Source: Hamiltosporidium tvaerminnensis (lineage: Eukaryota > Microsporidia > Dubosqiidae). From it: a DNA stretch of 64,000 nt. The notes under the pieces are model-generated. The model was not told the DNA's origin. It saw only the letters and a program-made list of their open reading frames with translations, and ran no database searches. Shown piece after piece: positions 49,500-62,254 of this stretch; the first letter of the stretch is position 1, and every line of letters begins with the position of its first letter. The stretch is from positions 941,215 to 1,005,214 of the forward strand of contig CM061251.1 in the NCBI GenBank assembly GCA_022605425.2, given 5' to 3'. A program made the translations under genes and the position numbers.

Positions 49500-52400
49500 A
49501 AATTATAAAACCTTAAGAAGCATTCTGTAGTATTCCATGTTATCATCGTGGAATCTTATTGTAACCGAATTTGGTAACACTTCTGCTACTTTATAGATTT
49601 TAACATAGGGTTTAAAGAGCCATATTCATAACGAAATCATTCATATACGACCAATAAATCGTGTAATCTTACATATTTAGTATCCAGAAAGTTAAGACTT
49701 AGGTTTATTTTCAAATCTTTGGAGCATTATATAATCATTTATCGTTAATATTGAGGCTAAGTATCTCTTGCATATTTTCCTGCACCCCAAAAAAAATCTT
49801 ATTCGCTTTACTGCTGTTACCCACAGCAAATATCTTCTTTGTATATAAATATATTTTTATTATGCCTGTCAGTATATACCCATTTATACAAGCTAATGAT
49901 ATATTAAACGGTGCGAGGATAAGATAAAGATCCGTTTAAATTATTTAGGTTCATCTCTGAGTTAAATTCTTTGAGTTCTTCTGTAATTGTATAACTCCTT
50001 TCTATAAAAAGACTTGCCTATAATAGCCTATATTCCAAAGAATGCCTTTTAAAAATTATATATTTCTCGCAGAATTTCATTTCAACAAAGTTAGTCATAT
50101 AAACGCTTATATATTTTACCCGGAAAAGAACAACAATGCTTTGTTGTGGAATATTTCCGAATACTAGCAGATGATTTAACTTACTTGTCTTTATAAAAAA
50201 ACTATCTATGTACAATCTAAACTATACCTTATGTATGAAACCATAATTTTTTGCATCGATTTTCTAGTAGTTTTAGTAATAATATTAGTATCTATGAACC
50301 ATATTTCTTTTCCGCGTTGCTAGTTTCTCTTTTAAAGAAATTTTAAATTGAAAAGATTTTCAAATGAAAATATTATAGAGTAAATAGAAACATTTCATTC
50401 ATTATCCTTAAGTCACTTCAATTTCAGACAAAAGATTTTTCATGCTTCTTGAATCACATTTGTACGTATAAGATCAATTTAATTTCTTTTTTTAAAATAT
50501 TTATTTAGTGTGTGTAAGTATTCATTCTAAAACAATATTTCTTGCCTGTTCGTAATTTAAAATGCCTTCTTTTGAATAAATAGATATAGTAGTCTATATG
50601 AATTAAAATAAATGATCAATTCTGGTTAGATAACTTATATTACAATGCAATTTCACAAAATTTTAGTTTAGTATACCTTAACCAACAATCTAAAATTTTT
50701 CGAAATTTAATTAATTTGTTAATTTCTTTATTATTTTACTTTCGCTTATATAAAATATTGAATTTTAATTATCTCAAGTGTTTCCGCTTGGGTTTCAAAT
50801 GCTTTAAAATCGAGTTATTGAATTCTATTAATTTTTCTTTCCAATACGAAGTTCTTTGGTGCCTAAAGTAACTTCCGATGCAAAAATTCTAGCCTTTTCT
50901 TGATTAAAAAAATATTGAGTAGCAAATTCAACACCAGGTTTAAGTCTTATATGCGCTTAGTAACTAGCCTTGTCATATCAGATCTTTAAATAAATGAATT
51001 TTATATTTTGTCTATATTTGTTGTTATTTTCTTTCAATCCTCTAAAAAAATTTATCATTTTGATTTTTAATTTCTATACACATATAATAATTTTTAAATT
51101 TAAAAAGTTTTTTTGAATAATAAAATTGATGATAGAGCCTAGAGCAAAGGTATTAAATTGGTTTTAGATTGTTCGAATTATGATGTATTTCAATACTCGC
51201 AGGTCCTATATAACATCATTTCAAGATTATAGTAACCTAAAATCAATATATCAGATGTGTAATTTACTAAAGAGATGATTCGATCATTTGTCTATCCGTT
51301 ATTATAAGAAAGTAGAAAGAAAAGGCATGTATCAAATCCTTAAGACTTCGAATTGTGTTATAGAATAAATTAAGCTATAATGCATTGCTTTTTTAGAAAG
51401 CCCAATAATTCTAACTGATTTAAAGTTTCGGTTCTTAACTACAAATCAGAGTTTCAAAGCAATGATTCTATAATTTCATAAATATATGACAACTTAGAAA
51501 CGAGGTTTCTGTGAATGCTAATATAATAAAGTTCATCCTAAATCAAATTATGTATATTTTATTATTTTGAAAGAGAAATCCGTATGTTTAAATCGATTTA
51601 TTGAACTATGGTAAGTTTATTTGGATGAAACGTAAGTTTATTTGGATGAAACGTAAGTTAATTTTCTGAACCAAAAATTTTAACTATTATATTACCTAAA
51701 GAAACACAAAGGTTTCTGGTGCAGACTAGGATAATTATACTGCCTTTTTTTAATTCAAACATTAGAGTTTCCCCATAAATTTTATTTACTTTCTATTTTT
51801 GAGCTTAGTAATATCTGGATCTTTTTTATCCGAATATTTCCAAATTAAGATTAAGATGAGTTTACCGGTCTCGATCCAAAAAGATTATAAATTTACATTT
51901 ATATAATTCTGATTGCATATAACTTTTACTGTGTTTCTTTTAGAAATCCACAACTTAACATATCTGATCATTTTAGTGTTAGCTATCCTAAGACTAAATA
52001 TAAAGTTTACTTATAACACTTTTAATACACTTAGAATACAAAAAGAGAGCTGTTTTTATTGTGAAATTGCTTTTAACTAGTTTATTTGTGACATATGGTA
52101 TTTTCTTAGGCTAAGTTTTGCTTTTTTATAAGATTCTATAGGCCGTGGATCTTCGGTTTTTACCTTTTTTAGTTTTATGTAAGTATTTCAATTCTTTGTT
52201 TTGGAATTATGAAATGCTCTGAGATTCAGTTTATTCTTATGTAAACCATATTAATACATTTAACGGAATAATCGATCTTATAGATTTTCTAAAATAATTG
52301 CAGCATACTCGAGGAAAATTAAACTTTTAACCTGCTTTTCTATTTGTTGACTATGTGAAAAATCAGAAAATAAATAAGCTCACGTTTTACGAATCACGTT

Positions 52401-52907
52401 TTTCATTATTTCTACTGGGTCTTATAGATTTTTCTGCTTCGAATGTAAATTTTTTTTGACATATTAAGTCTTTAATTTGACTGAGAGCCAGTATAAGATA
52501 CCATGGGAAGAAATTTGAAAGCATTTAAATTATACAATTCATAAAATTTGGGTTTGAATGATTTTTTGGTATACCTTTTTAATTTTACCGAGTTTCTTCA
52601 GAACTACTCGTGCGAAAGTATGATAAAAAGTATTCTTGAATCATCCAGTGTTCAATTTAAATTTAAATTATAATTTAGTTCATTTTCGATCTAATAAATT
52701 TTTTATCTTCATTTGAAAGGTATCGATTTTTCTTTAATTTTATCTGCCGAAAAATTGCAACGATATTAAAATTATAATCTAATTAAAATTTTCTATTTGT
52801 GCATATTTCTTTATAAAACACTCCAGGTTTCCTAGAAAATCTTCGTATTGTGTACGAATTAGAAAAAATGGAAATACAGTTAGCAAAATTTAGATAGAGA
52901 TTCATTG
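49500..52907 (-). pseudogene. Decayed full-length R4/Dong-like non-LTR retrotransposon
   Basis: A minus-strand run of protein-like pieces spans about 3.4 kb. Its N-terminal part starts at ATG 52,907 with MNLYLNFANCISIFSN, then RRFSRKPGVFYKEICTN. It continues with KLKRYTKKSFKPKFYELYN, QQIEKQVKSLIFLEYAAII, ELKYLHKTKKGKNRRSTAYR, DKKDPDITKLKNRK and WFIDTNIITKTTRKSMQK. RT-like motifs follow. NLNGSLSYP shifting into FNISLACINGY (about 49,940-49,885) resembles QGDSLSP...LFNISLACLN. IKIYLYTKKIFAVGNSSKAN (49,860-49,801) resembles the Y-x-DD region, with DD replaced by KK. VQENMQEILSLNINDK follows. A motif-A-like KAFFGI sits near 50,040. A last piece, VKIYKVAEVLPNSVTIRFHD, reaches about 49,510. Many stops and shifts: dead. 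A C-terminal domain like that at 2,872 was not found. Confidence 0.65.
51611..51652. repeat. 21-bp perfect tandem duplication
   Basis: The 21-mer beginning GTAAGTTTATTTGGATGAAA occurs twice back to back, followed by GTAAGTTA. On the minus strand it repeats the seven-residue piece LTFHPNK in frame, so it does not shift the surrounding relic frame. It lies inside the dead element at 49.5-52.9 kb. Confidence 0.9.
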
Positions 52908-52909
52908 AA

Positions 52910-55900
52910 CCTTTTTACCCTCTCTAAATATACAAAGTACCATAATTATTATTTCATAAACCTGAAAGGGAACTTATTATTTAGATTTTAATAAATCTAT
53001 ACAATGCAAAAAAGGCGAAAAATATTACAAAAATTTTTAAATGTAGATTCTTTTAGAAACTAAAATATTTGACACACATAAAACGGTTGAACAATTTAAA
53101 TACCAATAATAAAGGCTAATAAGAGGAAATAACATTATATTAGTATTTTAACAGAAAATCTAGTCTTATTTTATAACCTGTAACATTATTATATTGTTAG
53201 CCTGGTTTAATTGACTATTTCAAAAATATTTAAATAGAAGCAAAAGGAAATAGAATAAAAAATAGAAAATTATATTTAACGTAATTTAGTAGACATTAGC
53301 AAATGATAATTCAAGAGTTGTAATTATTCGTCTTACTTTATTTCTATTTTTTGTATTTCTATTTATGAAACTATCAAAATTAACATTAATTTAAATGAAA
53401 CTAAGTCAAGAAGATATTAATAAAAATTAAAAAAACGCTAAAAATTTTAATAGACAAATAAGTCTTTTTTAGACAAACTACTGTTTTTTTACCTTTATGT
53501 ACAAATTTAAAAAGTATCAACTGTTTTTAAAAGTGTTTCATCCTAATTTATTTTATGTATCAAGGAAACCCAAATAATATAAAATAAATTTATATTCTTT
53601 AAATCGACATCAAGATAGTTTAATTTATTAAAATATCATGTTTTTATATACAATTAGAATACACCAGCACTGTGAAATTAGACTCCCTATATCAGAAAAT
53701 ATTTTAATAGAATATTTTAAAAATATAATAAATTCAAAAACCATTAAGAATTAAATATTAATCTAAAAAACGACTACAGTTTTTTTTAATTGAAATAGAA
53801 ATTTGGTAATAAACAAGGGAGACATTATAATTTACTTATTTTATGTAATTTAATTTAAATTTAAAAAAAGAATTTTGCAGCTTCGATCTTTACAATCTAA
53901 AGAACCACCTTATATCTATAGATTCCATACTACAAATGAATTTATAAAAAAAAGGTCTTAAATGCTAAAACTTGTTTTAATATTCTATTTACATATAATT
54001 CTACAGACTAAATTTTTCTTTTCTTTTATAATAGCTAGAAATATTATAATAAACACAAATTAATAAAAAAGATGCTAAAATTTGGAAATATATATAATAA
54101 TTTAATTGAATAACTGTTAGCAGTTACAATATATTTTTAAAGAAGAACTTATAATCAAAAAGTATAATATTTTCCTGATATTTTTAATTACATTGATAAA
54201 TTAAGCGTAGCAAATTTGATTAAAAAATATTAAGTAAATAAAATAGCCAGGCTTATTCTTTTTATTCAAATAAAAATTACTAACCTGTATCTTTTTAATT
54301 TAATAAATGTCCTAATTATTTTTTTTTTCAAATTTATATCATATTGCATTTTACTTCCTTACAAATTAAATATAAAAAAAATTGCTACATCCAATATTTA
54401 CATATGTGAAATAAATTACAGTAGTTAAGATAACTACATTATACAAGTTTCATTTCAAAATCCAGATGTAGTATCTAGTTATTAGAAAAAAACCTAAAGT
54501 ATTAACTAAAAAAAACTATGATCAATAAGTATTGTAAAAAAATGTTATTTATGAATGGATTTTAATATATTGCTTTTCTATATATCATATAAAACCCAAC
54601 ACAAATATCAAAAGACGACATAAATTAGTTTCACACACAAATATATTCATTTATAATAATTTAGAAAGTATCGTACAAATCTTTGTCATATTTCTCTTAT
54701 AGTTTCCTTTCACTTTGAAAAAATCCTCGAAGTTTCTATTTTATCATCAAAATTAGAGATAATCTTCAAAACAAAGATAATTGATATTTAAAAGTAGTAT
54801 CCTGAATTTATTTTATAATAAAATTAATAGGTTTAAAACTTCGTAGTTATCTTCTATTTGAGCAGATTATAAATATATTAGTAAGTTTTACCAAAGTAAT
54901 ATTTTAAAATTCTGAATTTCTTTTATTACTATGTAAAACGTAAAAAAAAATTTAAAAAAATGTATAAACCCCCTTTCATATACTCCATCAAAAGACAATA
55001 AATTTTTTTAAAAACAGTATATAGATATAATGAACCAAAGAGCAAGTTACGAAAAATACCCATAATGTCAAATTGAAAGAACCCTAAGATCAGATATTCT
55101 TTTGAAAAGCCTGCGAGAGATACAATAGAGGAAATATATTAAGTCTGGTACAGCTGAATATGATATATGTTTTGATTTCTTTTTTGATTATAAATTTGTA
55201 CCATATGATTTATTAATTGGAAAGAATCATATTACATTTCTATAAAGATATTCTACGATTTCCCTCCTCTTTTATACATTGGATATATAGCTTTTCGGTT
55301 TCTACTTAATTTTTATGAATAGAGGATATTTTATCAAGTTTTACAAAGTTTAACAAAATATTTAATTTGTATTCAAAACACATTTTTTTTCGTAAGTGTT
55401 AGGAACTATTTAAATTTTACTAATCTCTTCCATCATCTTCTATACATTATGGCGTTGTCAATTTTAACAGAAATTCTACCTAAAAAATACATTTTCTGTC
55501 ATTAAAATTCTTTATTTGCACTTCTAATTATTATTACCAAATTAAATTTTCTTTTTGATTCTTAAAAGTTTTTTTAAACAATTTTGTGATTTATGCCAGT
55601 AAACATTAAAATTTCTATGAAGTACCAAATCCAAAATATATTATCAGCACAATATTCTTTTATTTATATAATTTGTATTTTAAATGAGTATAAAGAAAAT
55701 CTTGAATTAAATTTAAATAATTTAACTGCACTGTAAAAGTTTTTTTTAAGTCACCTATGGTTTTTAAGATTAATAACATATTCTCTACTAACATTATATT
55801 CATTGCGTTTTATTATGATATCTGTTAAAATATTGAAACATAAATCCCTTTTTTATTTAAAGTCTAACCCATAAGAATTAATTTGCAAGAAAAAACCGCT

Positions 55901-56210
55901 ACTTAAGGAAAAGAATATAAATTTTACCAATATTCTTAGAAGTACAAATTGAAGTATTTAAACCCACGAAACCATCCTTCTTATCTTTTTTTGATATTTT
56001 TTTTAAGAACTCTACAATACTTTTAAAATGTTTACTTTTTGTTTGTAGTGGAATATAATGCAGGTTTATAATTTGACTACGGTTTTATTCTTTTGTATAA
56101 TTAAAGAATATTTCAATTTTTTATTGGATAAATACAAAACGATTTTGAGAAAATATTTAACTGCACACTGATTATAGTAAGAAATCAGAGCAATTCTTTC
56201 CTTTTATATT
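52910..56210. other. Very AT-rich sequence, no gene recognised
   Basis: No protein-like frame, repeat match or hairpin stood out on either strand over this 3.3-kb stretch. Confidence 0.45.
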
Positions 56211-56216
56211 TTTAAT

Positions 56217-56492
56217 TTATTCATCACAATTTTTTTTGATTATTAAATGAAGATTTATAATTTCGTTTAAATAAAACAGAAAAAATGGAATCAAAAATAG
56301 TGTGAGTAGTGCATAGTAGGATTTAATAAAAGATTTTATTGTCTGATATCGATCAAATATTTTTCTGATGTTAATTGGCTTGTAGTATTGAAGAATTGAA
56401 TATCCATAAAAACAAAAGACAGTATATTTATAAGTGATAATAGGTGTAGGAGAAGGAAAAGTTGTGAATGGATGTGATGACGTAATGAACAT
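56217..56492 (-). CDS. Small hypothetical membrane protein
   Basis: This uninterrupted 91-codon frame from ATG to TAA begins MFITSSHPFTTFPSPTPIIT, continues YGYSILQYYKPINIRKIFDR, and has a hydrophobic segment at about residues 61-78 (YYALLTLFLIPFFLFYL) before a short charged end. That arrangement would fit a single-span, tail-anchored protein. A CCC triplet lies 26 bases upstream, followed by AAAATTTT. C-rich and AAATTT-like signals close to the ATG are known for microsporidian genes. An overlapping 77-codon frame (56,336-56,569) is less protein-like. No family is recognised. A chance frame remains possible at this base composition. Confidence 0.4.
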   Translation of the reverse strand: MFITSSHPFTTFPSPTPIITYKYTVFCFYGYSILQYYKPINIRKIFDRYQTIKSFIKSYYALLTLFLIPFFLFYLNEIINLHLIIKKNCDE

Positions 56493-56504
56493 ATTATTTT
56501 TAAA

Positions 56505-56525
56505 ATTTTATATTCTTGGGTTCTT
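56505..56525 (-). promoter_or_regulatory. Possible CCC-type start signal
   Basis: On the minus strand, AAGAACCCAAG precedes ATATAAAATTTTAAAA and the ATG at 56,492. CCC-like motifs tens of bases before the start codon are described for microsporidian promoters. A lone occurrence is weak support. Confidence 0.3.
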
Positions 56526-56579
56526 AGGTATTGTTGCTCTAAATCTATAATGTATATATTTTTGAACAAATTTTAGGAA

Positions 56580-58070
56580 AATACTGAAATCCACAAGAAG
56601 AAACTTTTAGAGCGCGTTGTATTCTTTTTGCTTTCTATTTTTTAGAACAAACATATAATATTCAGCTAAACCATCTTCTTAATTAAATGATAGAATTGAA
56701 GCAAAAAGAATTAGAAAAAATATTGAATGATTTAAAACTTTTCATGAATATGAATAATTTTCTATTCCGATAATTTATAATAAAAAATTCTATATCTTCA
56801 TATTCTTTTATTAAATTGTTACCCTTGTATTAAAAACATTTTCTGACTTCTTTTTATCTGTTATAATATTTTCGTCGTTTTAAAAATATTTTATTAATTC
56901 TTTAAAAAAGAGAATTTAATTTGCTGATTCTTTTACAATAAAAAACCGATCCAGATTGTGATATTACAAATAAATTAATAATAAGATTTTTATACACTAT
57001 ACTTTCTACTATAAAACGAAACATTGAAACAGAATAAGGTTAGACCTCTAACTCATTAAGTTTCATTTAACAGTCTATAAAAATTAACCAAAACAAACAC
57101 TATTTGTTCAGATACTCTTATTTATATATACTGAAATCAAGCTCAAAAAATTAATTAATACATTAGGTATGCTTAGTGCAGATACTTTAAACTACAATAA
57201 GACACACATATGTATGAATAATAAAACAAGGGTATAAAATATATGTGCCAGTCTCGTAAAAAAATTTCTTTGTTTTTTTATATTTCTAAGATTCGTCTTC
57301 CATTTTAATATTTTATATGTTTTAAATTTATTAATGCATTGTTAAAAATAACAGAATCCTAGGTATTTGCTAAATCTATATCAAAATTAAGATAGCTGTT
57401 AATTAAAAGCAATAGAAGATAAGTAAAAGCATAATTTGTAATACTATAACTGTAAAGAAGACTTACCGAGGAGTGTTTGTATTCTATTTAGAAGTTAAAA
57501 AATTGGTTCATTTTTTTAAGTGCCAATGAATTTCTTATACCTTTAAAAGAGATTAAAATAAAATACTCGAATTATTTACAGAAAATATATTTATTCAGGT
57601 TAAATTTGAATTATCCATAATTCGCATTAATTTTATAAGATTTCTTATATATCAACTGGTAATACGTATAAATTCGTGTAAATTCGTAGTTTCGTTTTTA
57701 AATTGAGGTTGTTTTTTTTTAACAATTTAAAAAGTCAAACAAGATACTTATTTAATGAAGTAATGACAGGTTTGTCTCTAAAAATGCGGACTAGTATTAT
57801 CAAATATTTTAATTTTTATATTCTTCAGCTTTAAAATAAATTTTGAGTAAACTCACGAATAATATTATTTAAATATAGGTACATCTAAGCATTTACCAAG
57901 CTAAATTTTTAAAATTAAAAAAAGTGTTTTTAAAAACTATATTTTGCCATTTTAATTTGTATAGAGAATTAATCTAAAAAATTTGATAAAACCCAAAACC
58001 ATAAGTCTATTTCTTTGTATCGATAGTTAGACGCGAAATTATAGTCGCGTGTATTAGACAGACATTGTTG
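56580..58070. other. AT-rich sequence, nothing recognised
   Basis: No coding signal or repeat match was seen. A 12-base word (ATAAATTCGTGT) is partly duplicated near 57,670. Confidence 0.45.
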
Positions 58071-58078
58071 GTAATTAG

Positions 58079-58210
58079 AGAGAACACATTTATAAAAAGG
58101 GAAATCACTTTACAGATAGCATATGCAATATTCGAGTATCATGTACAGTGTTTGAAGAGAGCATTGGGGATCAAATACCAAAGTTTACATCTTTAAGGCC
58201 AGCGAGATAA
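58079..58210 (+). pseudogene. Short coding-like relic
   Basis: An open stretch of 43 codons after a TAG reads REHIYKKGNHFTDSICNIRV, SCTVFEESIGDQIP and KFTSLRPAR to TAA. There is no ATG. The patch is G+C-richer than its flanks and the residues are diverse. It lies just left of SubT copy F. No family is recognised. Confidence 0.3.
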
Positions 58211-58339
58211 AGATGATTCAATAAACTTTTTTATTTAAACTTCTAAACAGTTTCTTAAAGCTAGTTGGCAAATAGTGCTAAAAATCTGTATATTTCAAAG
58301 TTCTTTCGTTGTATACCTCTTATAAAAGTATTTCATCTA

Positions 58340-59065
58340 AAAAGGCAATTTTGTTCCTAAATCAGGCTCATTGCCTTGGAGTTATTGCAAAACAGGCATT
58401 AATGCAGCCATGATTGTATATCAACATTTTTATAATTGAATAAATTCAATTTGTTTAGTAAATTCGATTTTTTTTAATCCATTGAACGGGTTATTTGTTT
58501 ACTAGCCTATGCATTTATGTCTAGGTCTGAGCAAATAATCTTACATAACCCCTTCAACAAGCCATATCAGCATGAGAGTAATAGTATTGGTACTTTAAGC
58601 TGCGAATTCAAGAGTAATATCAGTATCAGTTGGTATTGATGGCATTTGTTGTATGGCTTCTACATTTGTATGGTAAAAGAGTTGTATCAGGGCATCATAA
58701 AATTACTACCCCAGAAATGGCAAATCCCTACCCAATGGAATAGTATGGGGACCACTGTAGAATATGCCACGAATTAAAAATTCAGCCATATATATAGTTT
58801 TTTATTTTCTCAAGACAAATTGCTTTAACTGTACAATACAAAATGATAGTCTAGTTCTTTGATAGGTTTCTCTAATGACTTACTTCAAACTTATCATGGT
58901 ATTTTAGATAGACTGTAATACGAAGAATAAACCATATAAATCAGAGTTCATCTATTAAAACCCACTTTACCAATCGAAATACTTGAATATCATTGTGTAT
59001 TGAATTAGTTCCAATCCATACCAACCCCTGTAACTTATATATTATTTAGTAGATTTAAAATATGT
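58340..59065 (-). repeat. SubT repeat, copy F (partial)
   Basis: It shares GCTCATTGCCTTGGAGTTAT, GTTTAGTAAATTCGATTTT, TTGTATGGCTTCTACATT (against ATATGGCTTCTACATT in copy A), a TAGAATATGCCAC word, and AAATTCAGCC, then TATATAGTTTTT and CAAATTGC. It covers only the left third of the unit. On the minus strand it has long protein-like runs with few stops, such as EAIQQMPSIPTDTDITLEFA, LMLIWLVEGVM and NNPFNGLKKIEFTKQIEF. It is the copy nearest the telomere. Confidence 0.6.
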
Positions 59066-59107
59066 CAATATATAATATAAAAAATAGAATAAATTCATAG
59101 CACTTTC

Positions 59108-59128
59108 GATATTCTCTCTGAGAATATC
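59108..59128. repeat. Perfect 9-bp palindrome with 3-base loop
   Basis: GATATTCTC, TCT, GAGAATATC. The same nonamer GATATTCTC recurs at 59,161. It sits just beyond the end of SubT copy F. A small hairpin or a protein-binding palindrome is possible. Confidence 0.8.
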
Positions 59129-59179
59129 CACCCTACGCACATTAAATATAATATAACTCAGATATTCTCGAAGAAATTA

Positions 59180-62100
59180 TCTATTCTATATACAGGAAAA
59201 AGCTTAAATTAAAAAAAGAAAAAATTCTAGATTTTACTGAAAGTATCAAGTCAAGAAATTAGTATTGTCTTAAAAAAAACTTCCTAAAATATAAAGAAAT
59301 GTTTTAAATTACCCAATTTCGATAATCACTGTATAATTTGTATTTAACATGTGAAAAAATCAATACTTTATTTATATTATGTACGTTTGACTTATATACT
59401 TTCGAATGAAAGATAACTAATGCTATAGTCCCCCTAAGTTTTAAAAAATATATTCAGGTTGCTAATATATATAGTAGTTTCTTTCGTTTTTCTTAAAAAA
59501 TATAAGTATATTAATAGTTAATAAATAAAATAATTTAGCACAAAAAAAATTTGAAGAATTTTTTGCTTAAAACATAATTATAAGTTAAAAAAATTGTAAA
59601 TTTTAAACTTAAACTAGGCAAAACCAAATTAAATTTTTATTAAAACGAAAAAATATCTATTTGAGCAATCTGAAATATAATTGGAAAAATAAATTCTAAT
59701 AAAAAATCATTAATGTATATTCTATCATTTATAGAGTCAAACGGGAAAACTAGATCTAAGAAAAATTATAACAGTTTTTGACAGATTTAAAACATTATTT
59801 CTTTGTACGGTACATAAATCATCAATATAAAATATAAGATTTCACAGTTTACTATATCCAAAAAAAATATGTTTAATGTTTTTTTAAACTAGTTTAGTTT
59901 ATATACTACTTAAATTTATTAATATAAATGCTTTCTTAATAGATATTATAAAAGAATGATAATCGAAGAAAGTAATATTATATAAAACAAAAAATAAAAT
60001 TTAAACCGGTTGAATGAAAATACTATTACCTTCGGATTAGAGTTACAATTTAAAATATCTTAAATTTGTAGCAAGTTCTACTTTAGTAAAAAATATCTTG
60101 ATTCCCTCTTGTATTTTTAGCCTATAGATATAAATTAAAGGTTAAAAAATAGAGATAATTCGGTCTTCATAAAACAGTTAAAGTAAGCATTGTCTCAAAA
60201 TAAAGGATATCCAAACTAGAATAAACCGTTCATTCTTCAACCAAAGTTATTTATTTAACACCTGTATTTTAAAAAATTAACAAATTTTTAATACTACAAA
60301 TAGAATTTAATATTTCAGATTTTCACAATAAAATATTTTTCTCAAGATATTTTTCGAATTTCGTTGCTAGAATACAATTCTATCCTAATGAAAAAAAAAA
60401 AAAAACTGTATACAATATACTACAATAATACAAACCATTAGTAATTTCTTAGAAAATTAAAAATTGAAAAGTTTAAAAATAATTTGAACAAATTGAAGCT
60501 CACGAATATTAGTAGAAGAATTTTTTTCAGAATACAGAGCTAGAATTCAAAACGTTTACTGATTTTTTTAAAAATCTTGACTTTTGCAAAAAAACTAAAA
60601 ATTCTCCATTATGTATACAGTATTACAAAGAATTTTCGGATTAATTTATTTAAAATATACTTAGATCATATAAAAATCATAAATAAGCTGTTAAAATTCA
60701 AATCAAATCTAAAATTGTAAAAATTGCACAAATAAGATATTTGAAAAAAAATTAAAATTTAAAAAAAAAAATAAAAATTTTGAAAAGATGTAAAAAAACA
60801 TGAAAAAACAGCTAAATTTAAGAGAGAATTAAAAAAAATTAAAGAACGCCAATAAAAAGATATAAAAAAATTAATAAAAATTGTAATTAAATCCAAAAAG
60901 ATATTAACAACTTTACAAATAAATAATTCTTGTAAATTAGTACAAATCTTTTTAAAAAATTTAAAAAATAGTTTAAAAATTTAAAAAAATCAAAAAAACT
61001 TTTAAAAAAATTTGAAACGAAGACATTTATATTAAAAAGTAAAAACGGTTAACGACATCAAAAGTAAACATTTGTACAACTTCTATAAAGACATGATTTT
61101 CACAGCAAACCATATTTGCTGTATAATATTTAAATTTGTTATAAAAAAACACAAAAAACTTCCTAAAATATAAAAAAATAGAGTAAAAAGCTTATTAAAT
61201 ATTGTAATAACTAAAAAAAATACTCACACTTCTACGAAAGCAACGAAAGACTTGACAGAAAGAGAAAAAACCATAAAACAGCACGATATTGAACAACAAC
61301 TCATAACAGAATTACAAGGAAATAATTTATGCCATATTAACTTAGCAAGAATATTTCAAAATCCTCGTTTTTGCGTATAATTAAAGAAAGTATTTTAAAA
61401 AAAGTATATATTATTACGAAAATCTTATACCAACAGAAAATACATTGACAATTCAAATGTGATAACTACACAAAAAAATATTTAAATAAAAAATATGGCT
61501 AAGTAAATATTTTTCTACTTAAATTTTAAATTCTAAATAATAAGATATTTACAAGGAAGATAATCGAAGTGAGCGATTGATCTAAAATAAAAAGAATGTA
61601 AAAATGTATATTTCAAATTAAGAAGATTGGGTAACTTAATGCCGACGAAGAGAATAAATTAAATAAATATGATTATTTGGATACTTTAAAATACAATATA
61701 CACAAAAAAAGGAAAACAACATAGTTTATTTATAACTAAAAACTCTAACTTAACACTCGCAAATCAAATATTTTCATGCCATACGAAATTTATTACTAGC
61801 CCAAACTCCTTCACGCAACTACATCTTAAAAACACAAACCACAAAATAACATATAATGCAGCATTGCCAGTTATTAACCCAGATTCTTTTTCAAAATCCT
61901 ATCTAAAAATAATCACCTTAACTCTAATCCAGAAACCAGATTCAAAGAAATAGAAAGAAATAAACGCAACAAGATTAGAGTTATGGTTGGTTTCCGGTGT
62001 TGGATAACTAGAAGAGCAATTATATTTTCACACTACAATTAAATTTTTCGATTGTTCTTACTTCTTTTTTATTTTTTAAGCATTTTACTTTATATTCTTT

Positions 62101-62250
62101 ATTACATATACAAATTTCTTTCTTGGGTGATAGGTAAAAATACCATTATTAACTGTTTTTCCCTATTTAACTTATCTTTGTTTCAATTTTAATTTTTAAA
62201 AACCTGTTAGCTCAGGTAATTCCATACTTTCATCCAAAAAAATTGATTTT
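59180..62250. other. A-rich low-complexity tract
   Basis: The plus strand is strongly A-rich, most extremely at 60,740-61,010 and 61,140-61,220, with many A-runs including a 13-base run near 60,393. No gene was recognised. It separates SubT copy F from the telomere-associated purine tract. Confidence 0.6.
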
Positions 62251-62254
62251 AAAA

